Positions 8,940 to 16,884 of a DNA stretch of 20,222 nt are shown piece by piece; position 1 is the first letter of the stretch, and each line of letters opens with the position of its first letter. The stretch is taken from positions 1 to 20,222 of IMG/VR virus record IMGVR_UViG_3300042879_000642. One strand, 5' to 3'. This DNA comes from a virus. The translations under genes were made by a program, and so were the position numbers. The notes beneath the pieces were generated by a model. It saw nothing but the letters and a program-made list of their open reading frames with translations. It had not been told where the DNA came from and made no database searches.

Positions 8940-9535
8940 TGTGGTTTCACAAACTTACAAAACAAGCTTTTGTACTTCCACCTAAAACTGGAAGCACTAC
9001 TGCTCAAGATTTTTTACATAAAATAGGCTGGAAATTTATTGGCGAACATCATTCATATCCGTCAGAAATGATTGTCAAATATCCCAACCTTGCTGGATAT
9101 TCGATGTACGGATTTGTGCGAGACCCATTAGCCCGATTTGAAAGTTGCATACTGTTTTTAAAACAAATTCCAAGCGCGGCTGATGTTCTTACTAGATACC
9201 TTCGAGATCATGAAATAAATAAAACTCGCGAAGAAATTACATATGACGAAGTTGTTGATATGTTTGATCAGTTGGACAACTACAACGTCATAGGCGGCAT
9301 ATTCAGACCACAATACCTTTGGTTTGATACGCCAAACGTAATTGCTTTGGACTATCAAAATTTTGAGTATGAACTGCGCCGTATTACCAATAACTACGCC
9401 CAACCAATCCAAAATTACAATGTATCTACTAACTTTGGTCGTAGTGTAATTACGCAGAAGGTTAAAGACTTTGTACGGGAGCAGTACGCTGCCGACTATG
9501 CGCTGATTAAAGATCGGCTTGGTAAGGAGTACTGA
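8939..9535 (+). CDS. Sulfotransferase-family-like protein
   Basis: The 198-residue product has the two nucleotide-binding signatures of PAPS-dependent sulfotransferases. The N-terminal loop is FVLPPKTGSTTAQDF, with P15-K16-T17-G18-S19-T20 as the 5'-phosphosulfate loop. FVRDPLARFES carries Arg61 and Ser69, the Arg-x7-Ser spacing of the 3'-phosphate site. His37 and His38 lie between them and could serve near catalysis, though this is inference. The C-terminal half is helical and variable. It is shorter than most host carbohydrate sulfotransferases, so it may be a minimal or phage-specific form. If active it would move sulfate from PAPS to a sugar or other acceptor in the infected cell. Composition is clearly AT-richer than the genes around it: two 60-base lines, 9001-9060 and 9181-9240, each have 19 G+C. 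This suggests transfer. GGAG lies eight bases before its ATG. It could also be an inactive relative acting in virion assembly. Confidence 0.72.
   Translation: MWFHKLTKQAFVLPPKTGSTTAQDFLHKIGWKFIGEHHSYPSEMIVKYPNLAGYSMYGFVRDPLARFESCILFLKQIPSAADVLTRYLRDHEINKTREEITYDEVVDMFDQLDNYNVIGGIFRPQYLWFDTPNVIALDYQNFEYELRRITNNYAQPIQNYNVSTNFGRSVITQKVKDFVREQYAADYALIKDRLGKEY
9524..9529 (+). promoter_or_regulatory. Ribosome binding site for the holin gene
   Basis: AAGGAG lies eight bases before ATG 9538, inside the end of the sulfotransferase-like gene. A second ATG follows directly at 9541, so either could be used; the spacing favours the first or both. Confidence 0.55.
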
Positions 9536-9537
9536 TC

Positions 9538-10023
9538 ATGATGACGTTAATCTCAACTTTCCTGTCCTTCCTCGCGGGTGGGCTACCCAAGATTCTGCAA
9601 ATCTTCCAAGACCGGCAGGACAAAAAGCACGAACTTGCCCTTGTTGCCGCTCAGAAAGAGCGCGAACTAGCCCTCGCAGAGCGTGGGTTTATTGCACAGG
9701 CACGGGTTGAGGAAATTAAGTTAGAGCAAATCCAGACGCAGACGGCAGGCGAGGAACGCCAAGCCCTGTACCAGCACGATATGGAAATCGGCAAGGGTGC
9801 CTCGCAGTGGATGATCAATCTCCGCGCCAGCGTCCGCCCGGTCGTTACTTATATCTTCGTGCTGGAACTTGTTGCTATCAACATTGCTGGTGTTTGGTAC
9901 GCCTACAACACGGGTGTACCGTTTGCCGCTGCGATGGCTGAAGTGTTCTCGGATGACGAGATGTTGATTTTGTCCTCAATCATCGCCTTTTGGTTCGGCA
10001 CGCAGGCGTTCGGCAAGAAGTGA
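9538..10023 (+). CDS. Holin (3TM superfamily type)
   Basis: A 161-residue membrane protein that would form lesions letting the lysozyme out. Residues 3-24 are a hydrophobic or amphipathic segment (LISTFLSFLAGGLPKILQIF). Residues about 25-90 are a charged helical region, likely a coiled coil, rich in Lys, Glu and Gln. Residues about 102-122 (VVTYIFVLELVAINIAGVWYA) and about 142-158 (MLILSSIIAFWFGTQAFG) are membrane segments, and the end is GKK. The RP-x-TY...WFGxxxFxKK pattern matches the 3TM holin family known from gene-transfer agents and many phages. It lies directly before the lysozyme gene and overlaps it by GTGA, a classical lysis pair. Unlike smaller holins it has a long cytoplasmic or periplasmic coiled coil between the first and second hydrophobic segments. 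Confidence 0.82.
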   Translation: MMTLISTFLSFLAGGLPKILQIFQDRQDKKHELALVAAQKERELALAERGFIAQARVEEIKLEQIQTQTAGEERQALYQHDMEIGKGASQWMINLRASVRPVVTYIFVLELVAINIAGVWYAYNTGVPFAAAMAEVFSDDEMLILSSIIAFWFGTQAFGKK

Positions 10024-10508
10024 AAGTCAGCCCTGCCGCCATCCAGATGATCAAACACCACGAAGGGGTGAGGACTAAGCCTTACCGCTGCCCGGCGCTT
10101 TTGTGGACGGTGGGCGTCGGCCATGTGATTGACCCCGCTCACGCTACGGTGAAGTATGAGGAGCGCAAGAATCTACCGATACCCGCAGGCTGGGACCGGG
10201 TTATCACGATGGACGAGGTGGACCGGATACTTGCTGAAGACCTTCGTCGGTTTGAGCGTGGTGTGGTTCGACTTTGCCCTGCTGCTGTTGGCAATCAGGG
10301 AGTCTTCGATTCTCTTGTCAGTTTTGCCTTCAACGTGGGTCTCGGCAATCTCCAACGCTCTTCCCTTCGGATGAAGACCAACCGGGGCGAACTGGAGGAA
10401 GCAGCCGACGAGTTTATGAAATGGACGAAGGCCGGTGGTAAAGTACTGCCGGGACTGATTAAACGGCGTATGGACGAACGTGCGCTGTACTTGTCGGGGG
10501 TTATGTAA
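10020..10508 (+). CDS. Endolysin, GH24 lysozyme with E-8-C-5-T motif
   Basis: From GTG 10020 the protein has 162 residues (MKVSPAAIQMIKHHEG...), the usual size for P22/T4-type phage lysozymes (glycoside hydrolase family 24). It hydrolyses the MurNAc-GlcNAc bonds of peptidoglycan. The catalytic Glu15 lies in HHEGVR, Cys24 replaces the usual Asp nine residues on, and Thr30 lies six further, giving E-x8-C-x5-T. The D/C variant is known in the family. TVGVGH follows as expected. A later SLVSFAFNVGLGNLQRSSL and LPGLIKRRMDERALYLSG match the family's C-terminal lobe. There is no signal peptide or membrane anchor, so export should depend on the holin. The GTG overlaps the holin stop (GTGA), suggesting coupled translation. 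A TTG at 9990 would add ten residues but fits neither the family's length nor a ribosome site. Confidence 0.9.
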   Translation: MKVSPAAIQMIKHHEGVRTKPYRCPALLWTVGVGHVIDPAHATVKYEERKNLPIPAGWDRVITMDEVDRILAEDLRRFERGVVRLCPAAVGNQGVFDSLVSFAFNVGLGNLQRSSLRMKTNRGELEEAADEFMKWTKAGGKVLPGLIKRRMDERALYLSGVM

Positions 10509-12814
10509 TGCCACTTCAGAAGGTCGAATTCCGCCCCGGCGTCAATCGCGAAACCACCAACTATGCGGGCGAGGGGGGTTACTTCGTCGTAGACAAGGTG
10601 CGTTTCCGTGGTGGCTACGCCCAAAAGATCGGTGGCTGGATAAACTCTTCCACCATCCTGTCCACATTTAAAGGCGTTGCTCGATCATTGTGGAATTGGG
10701 TCACGATTGATGGCCTTAACCTGTTGGGCGTCGGCACAAATCAGAAGTTTTATGTCGAACTGGGCGGCGAATATCACGACATTACCCCGCTTGGTAGCTC
10801 ACTTAATCTGACGCAAAATCCGTTTGTAACTACGGCGGGCAGTAATTTTGTCACCGTAATTGCTTCAGGACATGGTTCGTCAGTCGGCACCTATGTCACC
10901 TTTTCTGGCGCGACTTCGGTAGGCAGTCTGACCCTAAATGGGCAGTTTGAGATCATAGAAGTTCCGGGCGATAACTCGCTCGTGATCGTAACCCCAACTG
11001 CTGCTAGTTCATCTACGACCGGCGGCGGTTCATTAGTTATTGCCAGTATCGACATTGATGCTGGTACCGCTGTCTATACGTCCAACGTCGGTTGGGGCGG
11101 TCCTCCGTGGGGATCAGGCGGTTGGGGTTCTTCAACTCCGCAGGGTGTTCCGCTGCGTTTGTGGTCACAGTTTAACTATGGTAATGACCTGATCTTTGCT
11201 GAGAACAACGGTCCGATTTACTACTGGACTAATGACACTACTACGTGGGCACGGGCTATCACGCTTGAAGAGAAAGCTAACTCTGTACCTAAAACGACCA
11301 CAACAGCAGCTTACGCTTCGGGTTCTGTCACGCTCGTCGTAGCTGATGCTACGGGTATTAACACCGGTTCAGTCATCTCAGGCAGTGGTATTGTCTCAGG
11401 CACGTATGTCACTGCGGCATGGGATGGCAGCACTTCAGTCACTATCTCAACAGCTACAACGGCTTCAGCCACGGTTTCGGCTCTGAGCTTTAGCTATGCT
11501 GGACGGCATGTGCCTGACGAAACCGGGTTAATTATTGACTCTCCGGTTGACGACTTTACGGTTTGCTTTGGATCTAATCCTTACGACCCGACTAATTTCA
11601 GTACGTCGTTTGATCCGTTGTTAGTGCGTTGGTCGGATGCAGACAACCCGTATGAATGGGTGCCTGAAGTTACTAACCAGTCAGGTGAGCAACGTATTGC
11701 TAATGGCTCCAAGATCGTAACGGCGACAACTGCTCGTCAGGAAATTGTGATTTGGACGGATACAGCTGTGTACTCGATGCAGTACCTCGGGCCTCCGTTT
11801 GTGTTTGGATTCACCCTGCTTGATCAGGACGTTTCGATTGCCTCTCAGAATGCGGTGATCAACGTCAACAACGCCGTGTACTGGATGGGCTTAGATAAGT
11901 TCTTCGTATACGACGGTCGTGTAAATACGTTGCCCTGCACGATTCGCCAGCACATCTTCAGTACGTTGAATAAAGATCAGATCGCACAGGTCATGTGCGG
12001 TAACAACGAAGCATTCAGTGAAATCTGGTGGTTCTACCCAAGCACGGGCAGCACGGTGAATGACACGGTAGTAATCTACAACTACCTTGAAAACGTATGG
12101 TCATACGGCAGCTTGAACCGATCTGCGTTCTCTCCGCAGTCCATCCGTGACTATCCGATGCTGTCGTTCAGCATCCAGACTTCTTACCTTGCGACGGACA
12201 TCAATTCATCTGTCACTTCTATCGCTTTGCTTGACGCTTCGTCGTATCCACGAGCCGGTACAGTATTAATTGATAGTGAGTACATCACTTACACGGGCGT
12301 CAGCGGCGACACTTTGACTGGATGCATACGAGGCGCGAATAGTCCCGCTGGAGTATCGTCAACTGCGGCTTCTCACACAACGGGTACTACCGTTTCGATG
12401 ACGGCACCGAACCAAGTCCTGTATCACGAGGTTGGTTGGGACGACGTTGCGACGGGTGTGGCGCACCCAATTACTTGCTTCATTGAGTCGTCTGACTTTG
12501 ACATCGGTGACGGACACAACTTCGGCTTCGTCTCCCGCATCATCCCGGATATCAAGTTCTTGGGGTCTACGACCTCTTCGCCATCAGTTACTATCTCGAT
12601 CTATCCGCGCAACTACCCCGGCTCCGCGTACGGCACTCCTGATATAGAACAGGTCAATGCCACGGCAGTACTGCCGTACGAGATCTATACCGAGCAGTTG
12701 TTTACTCGGGTTCGCGGTAGGCAGATGGCCGTACGTATCGGGTCTTCTGGGCTTGGCGTGTCGTGGCAAGTGGGTGCGTTGCGTCTTGATATCAGGCCGG
12801 ACGGTCGCCGATAA
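10508..12814 (+). CDS. Tail nozzle-like beta-propeller protein
   Basis: A 768-residue beta-rich protein. The N-terminus (LQKVEFRPGVNRETTNYAG, then VDKVRFRGGYAQKIGGW) and the body with repeated blades, such as LLGVGTNQKFYVELGGEYHDITP, RLWSQFNYGNDLIFAENNGPIYYW, IVIWTDTAVYSMQYLGPPFVFGF and NAVYWMGLDKFFVYDGRV, resemble T7 gp12 (about 794 residues) and the P22 gp10 nozzle. Inserted beta domains lie at about 92-190, 260-330 and 560-632; the last reads DINSSVTSIALLDASSYP and then EYITYTGVSGDTLTGCIRG. The nozzle caps the portal-adaptor channel and holds DNA in. The start overlaps the lysozyme stop (TAATG) without a strong ribosome site. Function is by family resemblance, not a computed match. Alternatives are another beta-propeller tail protein or a large spike. 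Confidence 0.65.
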   Translation: MPLQKVEFRPGVNRETTNYAGEGGYFVVDKVRFRGGYAQKIGGWINSSTILSTFKGVARSLWNWVTIDGLNLLGVGTNQKFYVELGGEYHDITPLGSSLNLTQNPFVTTAGSNFVTVIASGHGSSVGTYVTFSGATSVGSLTLNGQFEIIEVPGDNSLVIVTPTAASSSTTGGGSLVIASIDIDAGTAVYTSNVGWGGPPWGSGGWGSSTPQGVPLRLWSQFNYGNDLIFAENNGPIYYWTNDTTTWARAITLEEKANSVPKTTTTAAYASGSVTLVVADATGINTGSVISGSGIVSGTYVTAAWDGSTSVTISTATTASATVSALSFSYAGRHVPDETGLIIDSPVDDFTVCFGSNPYDPTNFSTSFDPLLVRWSDADNPYEWVPEVTNQSGEQRIANGSKIVTATTARQEIVIWTDTAVYSMQYLGPPFVFGFTLLDQDVSIASQNAVINVNNAVYWMGLDKFFVYDGRVNTLPCTIRQHIFSTLNKDQIAQVMCGNNEAFSEIWWFYPSTGSTVNDTVVIYNYLENVWSYGSLNRSAFSPQSIRDYPMLSFSIQTSYLATDINSSVTSIALLDASSYPRAGTVLIDSEYITYTGVSGDTLTGCIRGANSPAGVSSTAASHTTGTTVSMTAPNQVLYHEVGWDDVATGVAHPITCFIESSDFDIGDGHNFGFVSRIIPDIKFLGSTTSSPSVTISIYPRNYPGSAYGTPDIEQVNATAVLPYEIYTEQLFTRVRGRQMAVRIGSSGLGVSWQVGALRLDIRPDGRR

Positions 12815-13428
12815 TGACAACTCCACGTGGTGTAGTTCCGCCAAATTTGCCAGTTGCGCTTCGGCAATACGATCAGCGTGGTATGGAGCAGTTCAATAAC
12901 GTCCTGCGTCTGTACTTCAACCAAGTCTCAAACCGAATCAATGCGCCTACTCCACACGCTTCGTATTTCGACACTACGACGCAGACGAACCCGGTAGCTA
13001 ATACGGTCAATCTTTTTACGTTTAACTCGGTCGTTTCGGACTACGAAGTTACTCGTGGTACCCCGACTTCCAAAATTTACGTCGCCAATACTGGTGTATA
13101 CAACTTTCAGTTCTCTGCTCAGCTAGACAAGTCTGGCGGTAGTGCGAGCGCGGTCTACATCTGGCCCCGGATTAATGGAGTCAACGTACCGGACTCAAAT
13201 ACCAAAATCGTTATCGACGGCCCAAACAACGAGATCGTGGCGGCGTGGAACTTTGTGCTTGTGATGGAGGCCAACGACTACTTTGAGTTGGCTTGGGAGT
13301 CTGCTGATACCGATGTCATCATTCCGTACGTGGCAGCTACTAACAACAGGCCAGCCATCCCGTCCATCATCTTGAGCGTGGTTTGGGTGTCAAACTACGG
13401 CTCGGCTATTTATCAGGCTGCTACATGA
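12814..13428 (+). CDS. Jelly-roll (C1q/TNF-like) virion protein
   Basis: This 204-residue protein has a short N-terminal linker helix (PVALRQYDQRGMEQFNNVLRLYFNQ) and a beta-rich body from about residue 50. VANTGVYNFQFSAQLDKSGG, then VYIWPRINGVNVPDS, then EIVAAWNFVLVMEANDYFELAWE alternate as in C1q/TNF-like jelly rolls, which trimerise through their edges. Such proteins recur in phages near the nozzle or capsid and may decorate the virion or bind receptors. It overlaps the nozzle-like gene by TAATG. The final segment (PSIILSVVWVSNYGSAIYQAAT) is a hydrophobic last strand with a tail. Exact role unknown. Confidence 0.6.
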   Translation: MTTPRGVVPPNLPVALRQYDQRGMEQFNNVLRLYFNQVSNRINAPTPHASYFDTTTQTNPVANTVNLFTFNSVVSDYEVTRGTPTSKIYVANTGVYNFQFSAQLDKSGGSASAVYIWPRINGVNVPDSNTKIVIDGPNNEIVAAWNFVLVMEANDYFELAWESADTDVIIPYVAATNNRPAIPSIILSVVWVSNYGSAIYQAAT

Positions 13429-13462
13429 TATTATTCAGACAACTTGACCCCGCGAGGGAAGT

Positions 13463-15883
13463 ATGAATCGAAACCCTAACATGGCCGGGCTAGCTGGCCT
13501 TCTCGCTTCTCAGGGGCGGGGGGAAGATAAAGTTCTTGTCCACATGACTCCCGGGGAAGTTCGGGGTTTGCAGTCAATTGCCCAAGCTGCGGGCGGCTCT
13601 CTTACGCTTAATCCCCACACGGGTCTGCCGGAAGCCGGGTTCTTGAAGTCCATCCTCCCTGCCATCGCAGGATTTACCCTTAATCGGGTGTTCCCGGGCC
13701 TTGGCTCGACTGCTACAAGCGCGATTGTCGGCGGCGCGACGGGCCTTATCGAGGGCAGTTTTAAGAAAGGTTTAAATGCCGGGTTCAGCGCCTATAGCGG
13801 ATCGAACATCAGCGAAGGTTTACGTCGGGCTGCTGCAGTGCGGATGGCTCCTCCCAAGACTTTGTCACAGCAGTTGGGTCTGAAAGAAGACGAGTTGATG
13901 GGCTACGATCTGGACAAGCCCGATCTCGATAAACAGACTTTTGGCGTTAGGCTACCGCAGACTACCACTCCGCTTCCTGCCGTATCTCCAGTCACACCCC
14001 AGCCGAGCAAGTCGGGGATCTTCGAGGGTATCAAGGGCCTAGCCACTGAGCAGGGCCGCAAGGCGTTTACGACCGGATTGGAGGGCGGTTACACGAGTCC
14101 GTTCGGCAAGATGGCGTCTAAGTACGCTACTTCGCTTGGCATCCAAGCGGCTCTGACTCCGACCGTTGACGAAGAAGATATGAAGGGCGGGCAGATGTCG
14201 AAGCCCCGCTACTACATCCCGGGCGATTACAACCCGAACTACGGCAAGGGCTACGGCGAGTGGCTGTTTAAACCGGGCTACTTTACAGACAAGTATCCGG
14301 GGTATGCCGGTGGCGGCATGATCTTTGGGGAAGAGAGATTCGCTGATGGCGGCGAGGTTATGGTGTCTCCGGGCGCTGTGCTCCCCCAAACCGTTACTAC
14401 CTATCAGCCCTCTTTCACGCAGGATCGATCCGGACTCAAAGGCTATTACGAAAGCCTGCTAGTCCCCCCTAACACCGCGCCTCGGGATACTTCTGCCCTG
14501 CAGGCGTACTTGGATGCATTGCGAGCGCGACTAAAGAGACCGTATCAGCCTTATGGGCCTACTACGGACACACAACCTACAACGCCCGATAAACCCACAC
14601 CTCCGATCACTCCTCCGCCGTCGCCGGTTAGACCGCCGGTAGGTACTCCTATTGATCTTATAAATCCTGATCCTGATCCTACCGATCCTAAAAAGGACAA
14701 ACCAAAAGAAGAGTTAACTCCGCCTACTTCTGTCGCGCCCAATCCAACACCTGTTATTAATATTCCGTATCCGGATTACGTGAATACAGAACCCGACCCT
14801 ACGATTACAGTAACTCCGATTGAAGAACTGATTGTTCCGGATGTAACTCGGGAAGAAATGTATCTGCCCGATATCGATGTTCCGTTCCCGGATTATTTGA
14901 ATTTGACCCCGGAACCTGAAAAAGAAACTGAAATTTCAGTAACTCCGATTGAAGATCTGATTGTTCCGGATTTCACGGAGGAGGATATGTATCAACCGGA
15001 TATCAATCAGGTTCTTCAGGACGTACGGTTTCCAGATTACTTGAACTTGACTTCGGAACCTGAAAGAACTGGATCTGTCAGCTACAGGGAAAACCCGTAC
15101 GGCTACGACTTTGTCGAGCTTGGCTTCATCAATCCGCAGACCACTGAACAGGTGGCCGATGCGAGTAAGCCTATTGTTGATGAAATCCTGAAAAACTTTG
15201 AGGCGCAGCAGAAGGCTGAGAAGGAAGGCGATAAAGAAGCGGCGAGCAAAGCGGCGGAAGCTGGCACTAACCTGATTGAGATGCTGGCAAAACTTTCTCC
15301 TGAAACCGCGCTTGCCTACGAAGCGTACAAGTATTTCTTCAAGAAAGAACCGCCGAAGGAGAAGGAAGCCACGGTCAAAGTTGAAGAAGTGCCTGATCAG
15401 CCGGTTCAACCTCCGCCCACGAGTTCAGCCCCGTCTGGTGGCGGCTCAGCTATTCCGTGGACTTCCAACCAAAACTACACTTTGCGAAACCTAGTTAACC
15501 CAGTTGAGTCTGAAGAAGGCTACGAACCGGATTACTCGGTTGAAGTGCAAGAAGTTGGTATGGCCGGTGGTGGTATGGTTCCCCGCTATGCCCAAGGCGG
15601 TCTTGGCTCCCTGCAGCAGTACGCTGTCGGCGGTAAACTCGTTAACGGGGCGGGCGACGGGATGTCTGATGACATCAAGGCCAACATTAGCGGGCACCAA
15701 GAAGCTAGACTTGCAGACGGCGAATTCGTGATTCCGGCAGATGTGGTGTCCCACCTTGGTAACGGCTCGACCGATGCGGGCGCAAAACAACTTTATGCAA
15801 TGATGGATCGGATTCGCAAAGCGCGTACCGGTCGTGAGAGGCAGGCTCCGGAAGTAGAAGCCCGGAAGTACATGCCCGCCTAA
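13463..15883 (+). CDS. Internal/ejection-type protein with proline-rich repeat linker
   Basis: An 806-residue protein. The N-terminus has a familiar aquatic-phage block, VLVHMTPGEVRGLQSIAQ and GGSLTLNPHTGLPEAGFLK, followed by a Gly/Ala-rich hydrophobic stretch (ILPAIAGFTLNRVFPGLG...AIVGGATGLIEGSF) at about 70-105. A Gly-rich YAGGGMIFGEERFADGG lies near residue 280. Residues about 360-435 are strongly Pro-rich, followed by acidic repeats (see 14765-15073). A Glu/Lys/Ala-rich helix follows at about 560-650. From about residue 700 a Gly-rich part contains MAGGGMVPRYAQGG, YAVGGKLVNGAGDGMSDDI and LADGEFVIPADVVSHLG, a module I know from putative tape-measure and ejection proteins of marine phages. 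The ribosome site is GAGGGAAG before ATG 13463. Likely inside the virion, where it could aid DNA ejection; it is not a classical tape measure. Confidence 0.65.
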   Translation: MNRNPNMAGLAGLLASQGRGEDKVLVHMTPGEVRGLQSIAQAAGGSLTLNPHTGLPEAGFLKSILPAIAGFTLNRVFPGLGSTATSAIVGGATGLIEGSFKKGLNAGFSAYSGSNISEGLRRAAAVRMAPPKTLSQQLGLKEDELMGYDLDKPDLDKQTFGVRLPQTTTPLPAVSPVTPQPSKSGIFEGIKGLATEQGRKAFTTGLEGGYTSPFGKMASKYATSLGIQAALTPTVDEEDMKGGQMSKPRYYIPGDYNPNYGKGYGEWLFKPGYFTDKYPGYAGGGMIFGEERFADGGEVMVSPGAVLPQTVTTYQPSFTQDRSGLKGYYESLLVPPNTAPRDTSALQAYLDALRARLKRPYQPYGPTTDTQPTTPDKPTPPITPPPSPVRPPVGTPIDLINPDPDPTDPKKDKPKEELTPPTSVAPNPTPVINIPYPDYVNTEPDPTITVTPIEELIVPDVTREEMYLPDIDVPFPDYLNLTPEPEKETEISVTPIEDLIVPDFTEEDMYQPDINQVLQDVRFPDYLNLTSEPERTGSVSYRENPYGYDFVELGFINPQTTEQVADASKPIVDEILKNFEAQQKAEKEGDKEAASKAAEAGTNLIEMLAKLSPETALAYEAYKYFFKKEPPKEKEATVKVEEVPDQPVQPPPTSSAPSGGGSAIPWTSNQNYTLRNLVNPVESEEGYEPDYSVEVQEVGMAGGGMVPRYAQGGLGSLQQYAVGGKLVNGAGDGMSDDIKANISGHQEARLADGEFVIPADVVSHLGNGSTDAGAKQLYAMMDRIRKARTGRERQAPEVEARKYMPA
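14765..15073 (+). repeat. Tandem FPDYL...PIEELIVPD...EEMYQPDI repeats
   Basis: Two full units and a partial third are seen at protein level, starting at PYPDYV (residue 435), PFPDYL (474) and RFPDYL (522). The full units share VTPIE(E/D)LIVPD, (R/E)E(E/D)MY and PDI. The first spacing is 39 residues and the second 48, because of an added NQVLQDV-type segment. The repeats are acidic and follow a Pro-rich stretch. Confidence 0.8.
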
Positions 15884-15884
15884 T

Positions 15885-15889
15885 AGGAG
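15885..15889 (+). promoter_or_regulatory. Ribosome binding site before the Gln-rich protein
   Basis: AGGAG is six bases before ATG 15896 in the short gap after the preceding TAA. It is a clear start signal. Confidence 0.6.
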
Positions 15890-15895
15890 TTAAAA

Positions 15896-16882
15896 ATGGC
15901 TACCCCGACCGAAACGACACAAATTACTTCTAACATCCCGGACTGGGCTAAAGGCTACGCTGAGCGTTTGCTTGGCGAGAGTGAAAAGCTTTCCCGCCGG
16001 GGATTCCAGCCCTATCAGGGCCAAATGGTGGAGGAGTTCAATCCTCTCCAAGAACAGGCTTTTCGTGATGTGGCGGGGATGCGAACTGCCTCTCAGATTG
16101 GTCAGGCTACGGGGCTGGCCGGTTTGGCTGGACTTCGTGCTGAAAAGGCTGGGGAATACAGTCCGATGGCGGACACGCAGTTTTATTCTTCTCCGCTTCA
16201 ACAGCCCGGCGGCATTCAATCCTACATGTCGCCCTATATGCAGGGCGTAGTTGAGCAGCAAAAGAGTCAGGCAATTCAGGACTACGGTCGGCAGCTTCCG
16301 GGCATGGCTGCAGCAGCGGCTCGTGCGGGGGCTAAGGGCGGTACTCGTGAGGCTCTTTTGCGGTCAGAAGGACAACGTAATCTTCAGCAGCAGCTTGGCG
16401 GAATTCAAGCTACCGGACTTCAAAACGCCTTCCAACAGGCTCAGGCTCAAGCCGCTCAAGATGCTGCAATGCGGGCACAGTATGGTTTAGCCGGTTCTCA
16501 GTTACGCGAGCAGTCTCGTCAGTTTGGTGCAGGACTCGGTCTCTCAGGGCTTCAGCAGCAATTGGATGCCGCTAGAACTCTGGGCGGTCTTGGTCAGCAG
16601 CAGTACGGCCAGCAGATGGGTATCAATCAGGCTCAGCTTGGCGCTGGATCTCAGATTCAGGCGTTGGGCCAGCAGGATCTTGCCAGCCGTTACCAGCAGT
16701 TCCTCAACGAGCAGCAGTTGCCGTTCCAGCAGTTGGGCTTCTTCTCGGATATTCTCCGGGGTACGCCGTCGTCTGCTGCGATTCAGCAACGCTATCAAGC
16801 TCCCCCAAGTTTGGGCGGCATCGTCGGCGGTCTGGGTCTTGCGGGACTTGGTGGACTGTTGGGCGGATTCGGAGGTAGTTGA
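15896..16882 (+). CDS. Gln-rich internal/ejection-type protein
   Basis: A 328-residue protein of a type common in uncultured aquatic podovirus-like genomes. It starts with ITSNIPDWAKGYAERLLGE and FNPLQEQAFRDVAGM, followed by IQSYMSPYMQGVVEQQKSQAI and AAARAGAKGGTREALLRSEG. A long Gln/Ala-rich helical stretch (QNAFQQAQAQAAQDAAMRAQ) spans about 160-270. The end is a Gly-rich hydrophobic tail (GGIVGGLGLAGLGGLLGGFGG) at about 305-328, which could insert in a membrane. The shape, a long helix with a glycine-zipper-like tail, suits a protein that is packed in the head and forms a channel on ejection, as proposed for T7 gp14-gp16-like proteins. Homology to those is not claimed. Confidence 0.65.
   Translation: MATPTETTQITSNIPDWAKGYAERLLGESEKLSRRGFQPYQGQMVEEFNPLQEQAFRDVAGMRTASQIGQATGLAGLAGLRAEKAGEYSPMADTQFYSSPLQQPGGIQSYMSPYMQGVVEQQKSQAIQDYGRQLPGMAAAAARAGAKGGTREALLRSEGQRNLQQQLGGIQATGLQNAFQQAQAQAAQDAAMRAQYGLAGSQLREQSRQFGAGLGLSGLQQQLDAARTLGGLGQQQYGQQMGINQAQLGAGSQIQALGQQDLASRYQQFLNEQQLPFQQLGFFSDILRGTPSSAAIQQRYQAPPSLGGIVGGLGLAGLGGLLGGFGGS
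16871..16875 (+). promoter_or_regulatory. Ribosome binding site that decides the start at 16885
   Basis: GGAGG lies nine bases before ATG 16885. It is too close to the in-frame TTG at 16879 (three bases) to serve that codon, so ATG 16885 is the better start. Confidence 0.6.
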
Positions 16883-16884
16883 TC

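Noticed and set aside
9990-10019. Upstream TTG start for the lysozyme
   Set aside because: It would add ten residues overlapping the holin, with no ribosome site. GTG at 10020 gives the normal family length and a GTGA overlap.
13429-13462. Terminator or promoter in the largest intergenic gap
   Set aside because: The 34-base gap has no stem-loop followed by a T-run and no recognisable -35/-10 pair. It mainly holds the ribosome site for the next gene.
16879-16884. TTG start at 16879 for the large coiled-coil protein
   Set aside because: The GGAGG at 16871-16875 is only three bases away, too near. ATG at 16885 has a proper nine-base spacing.
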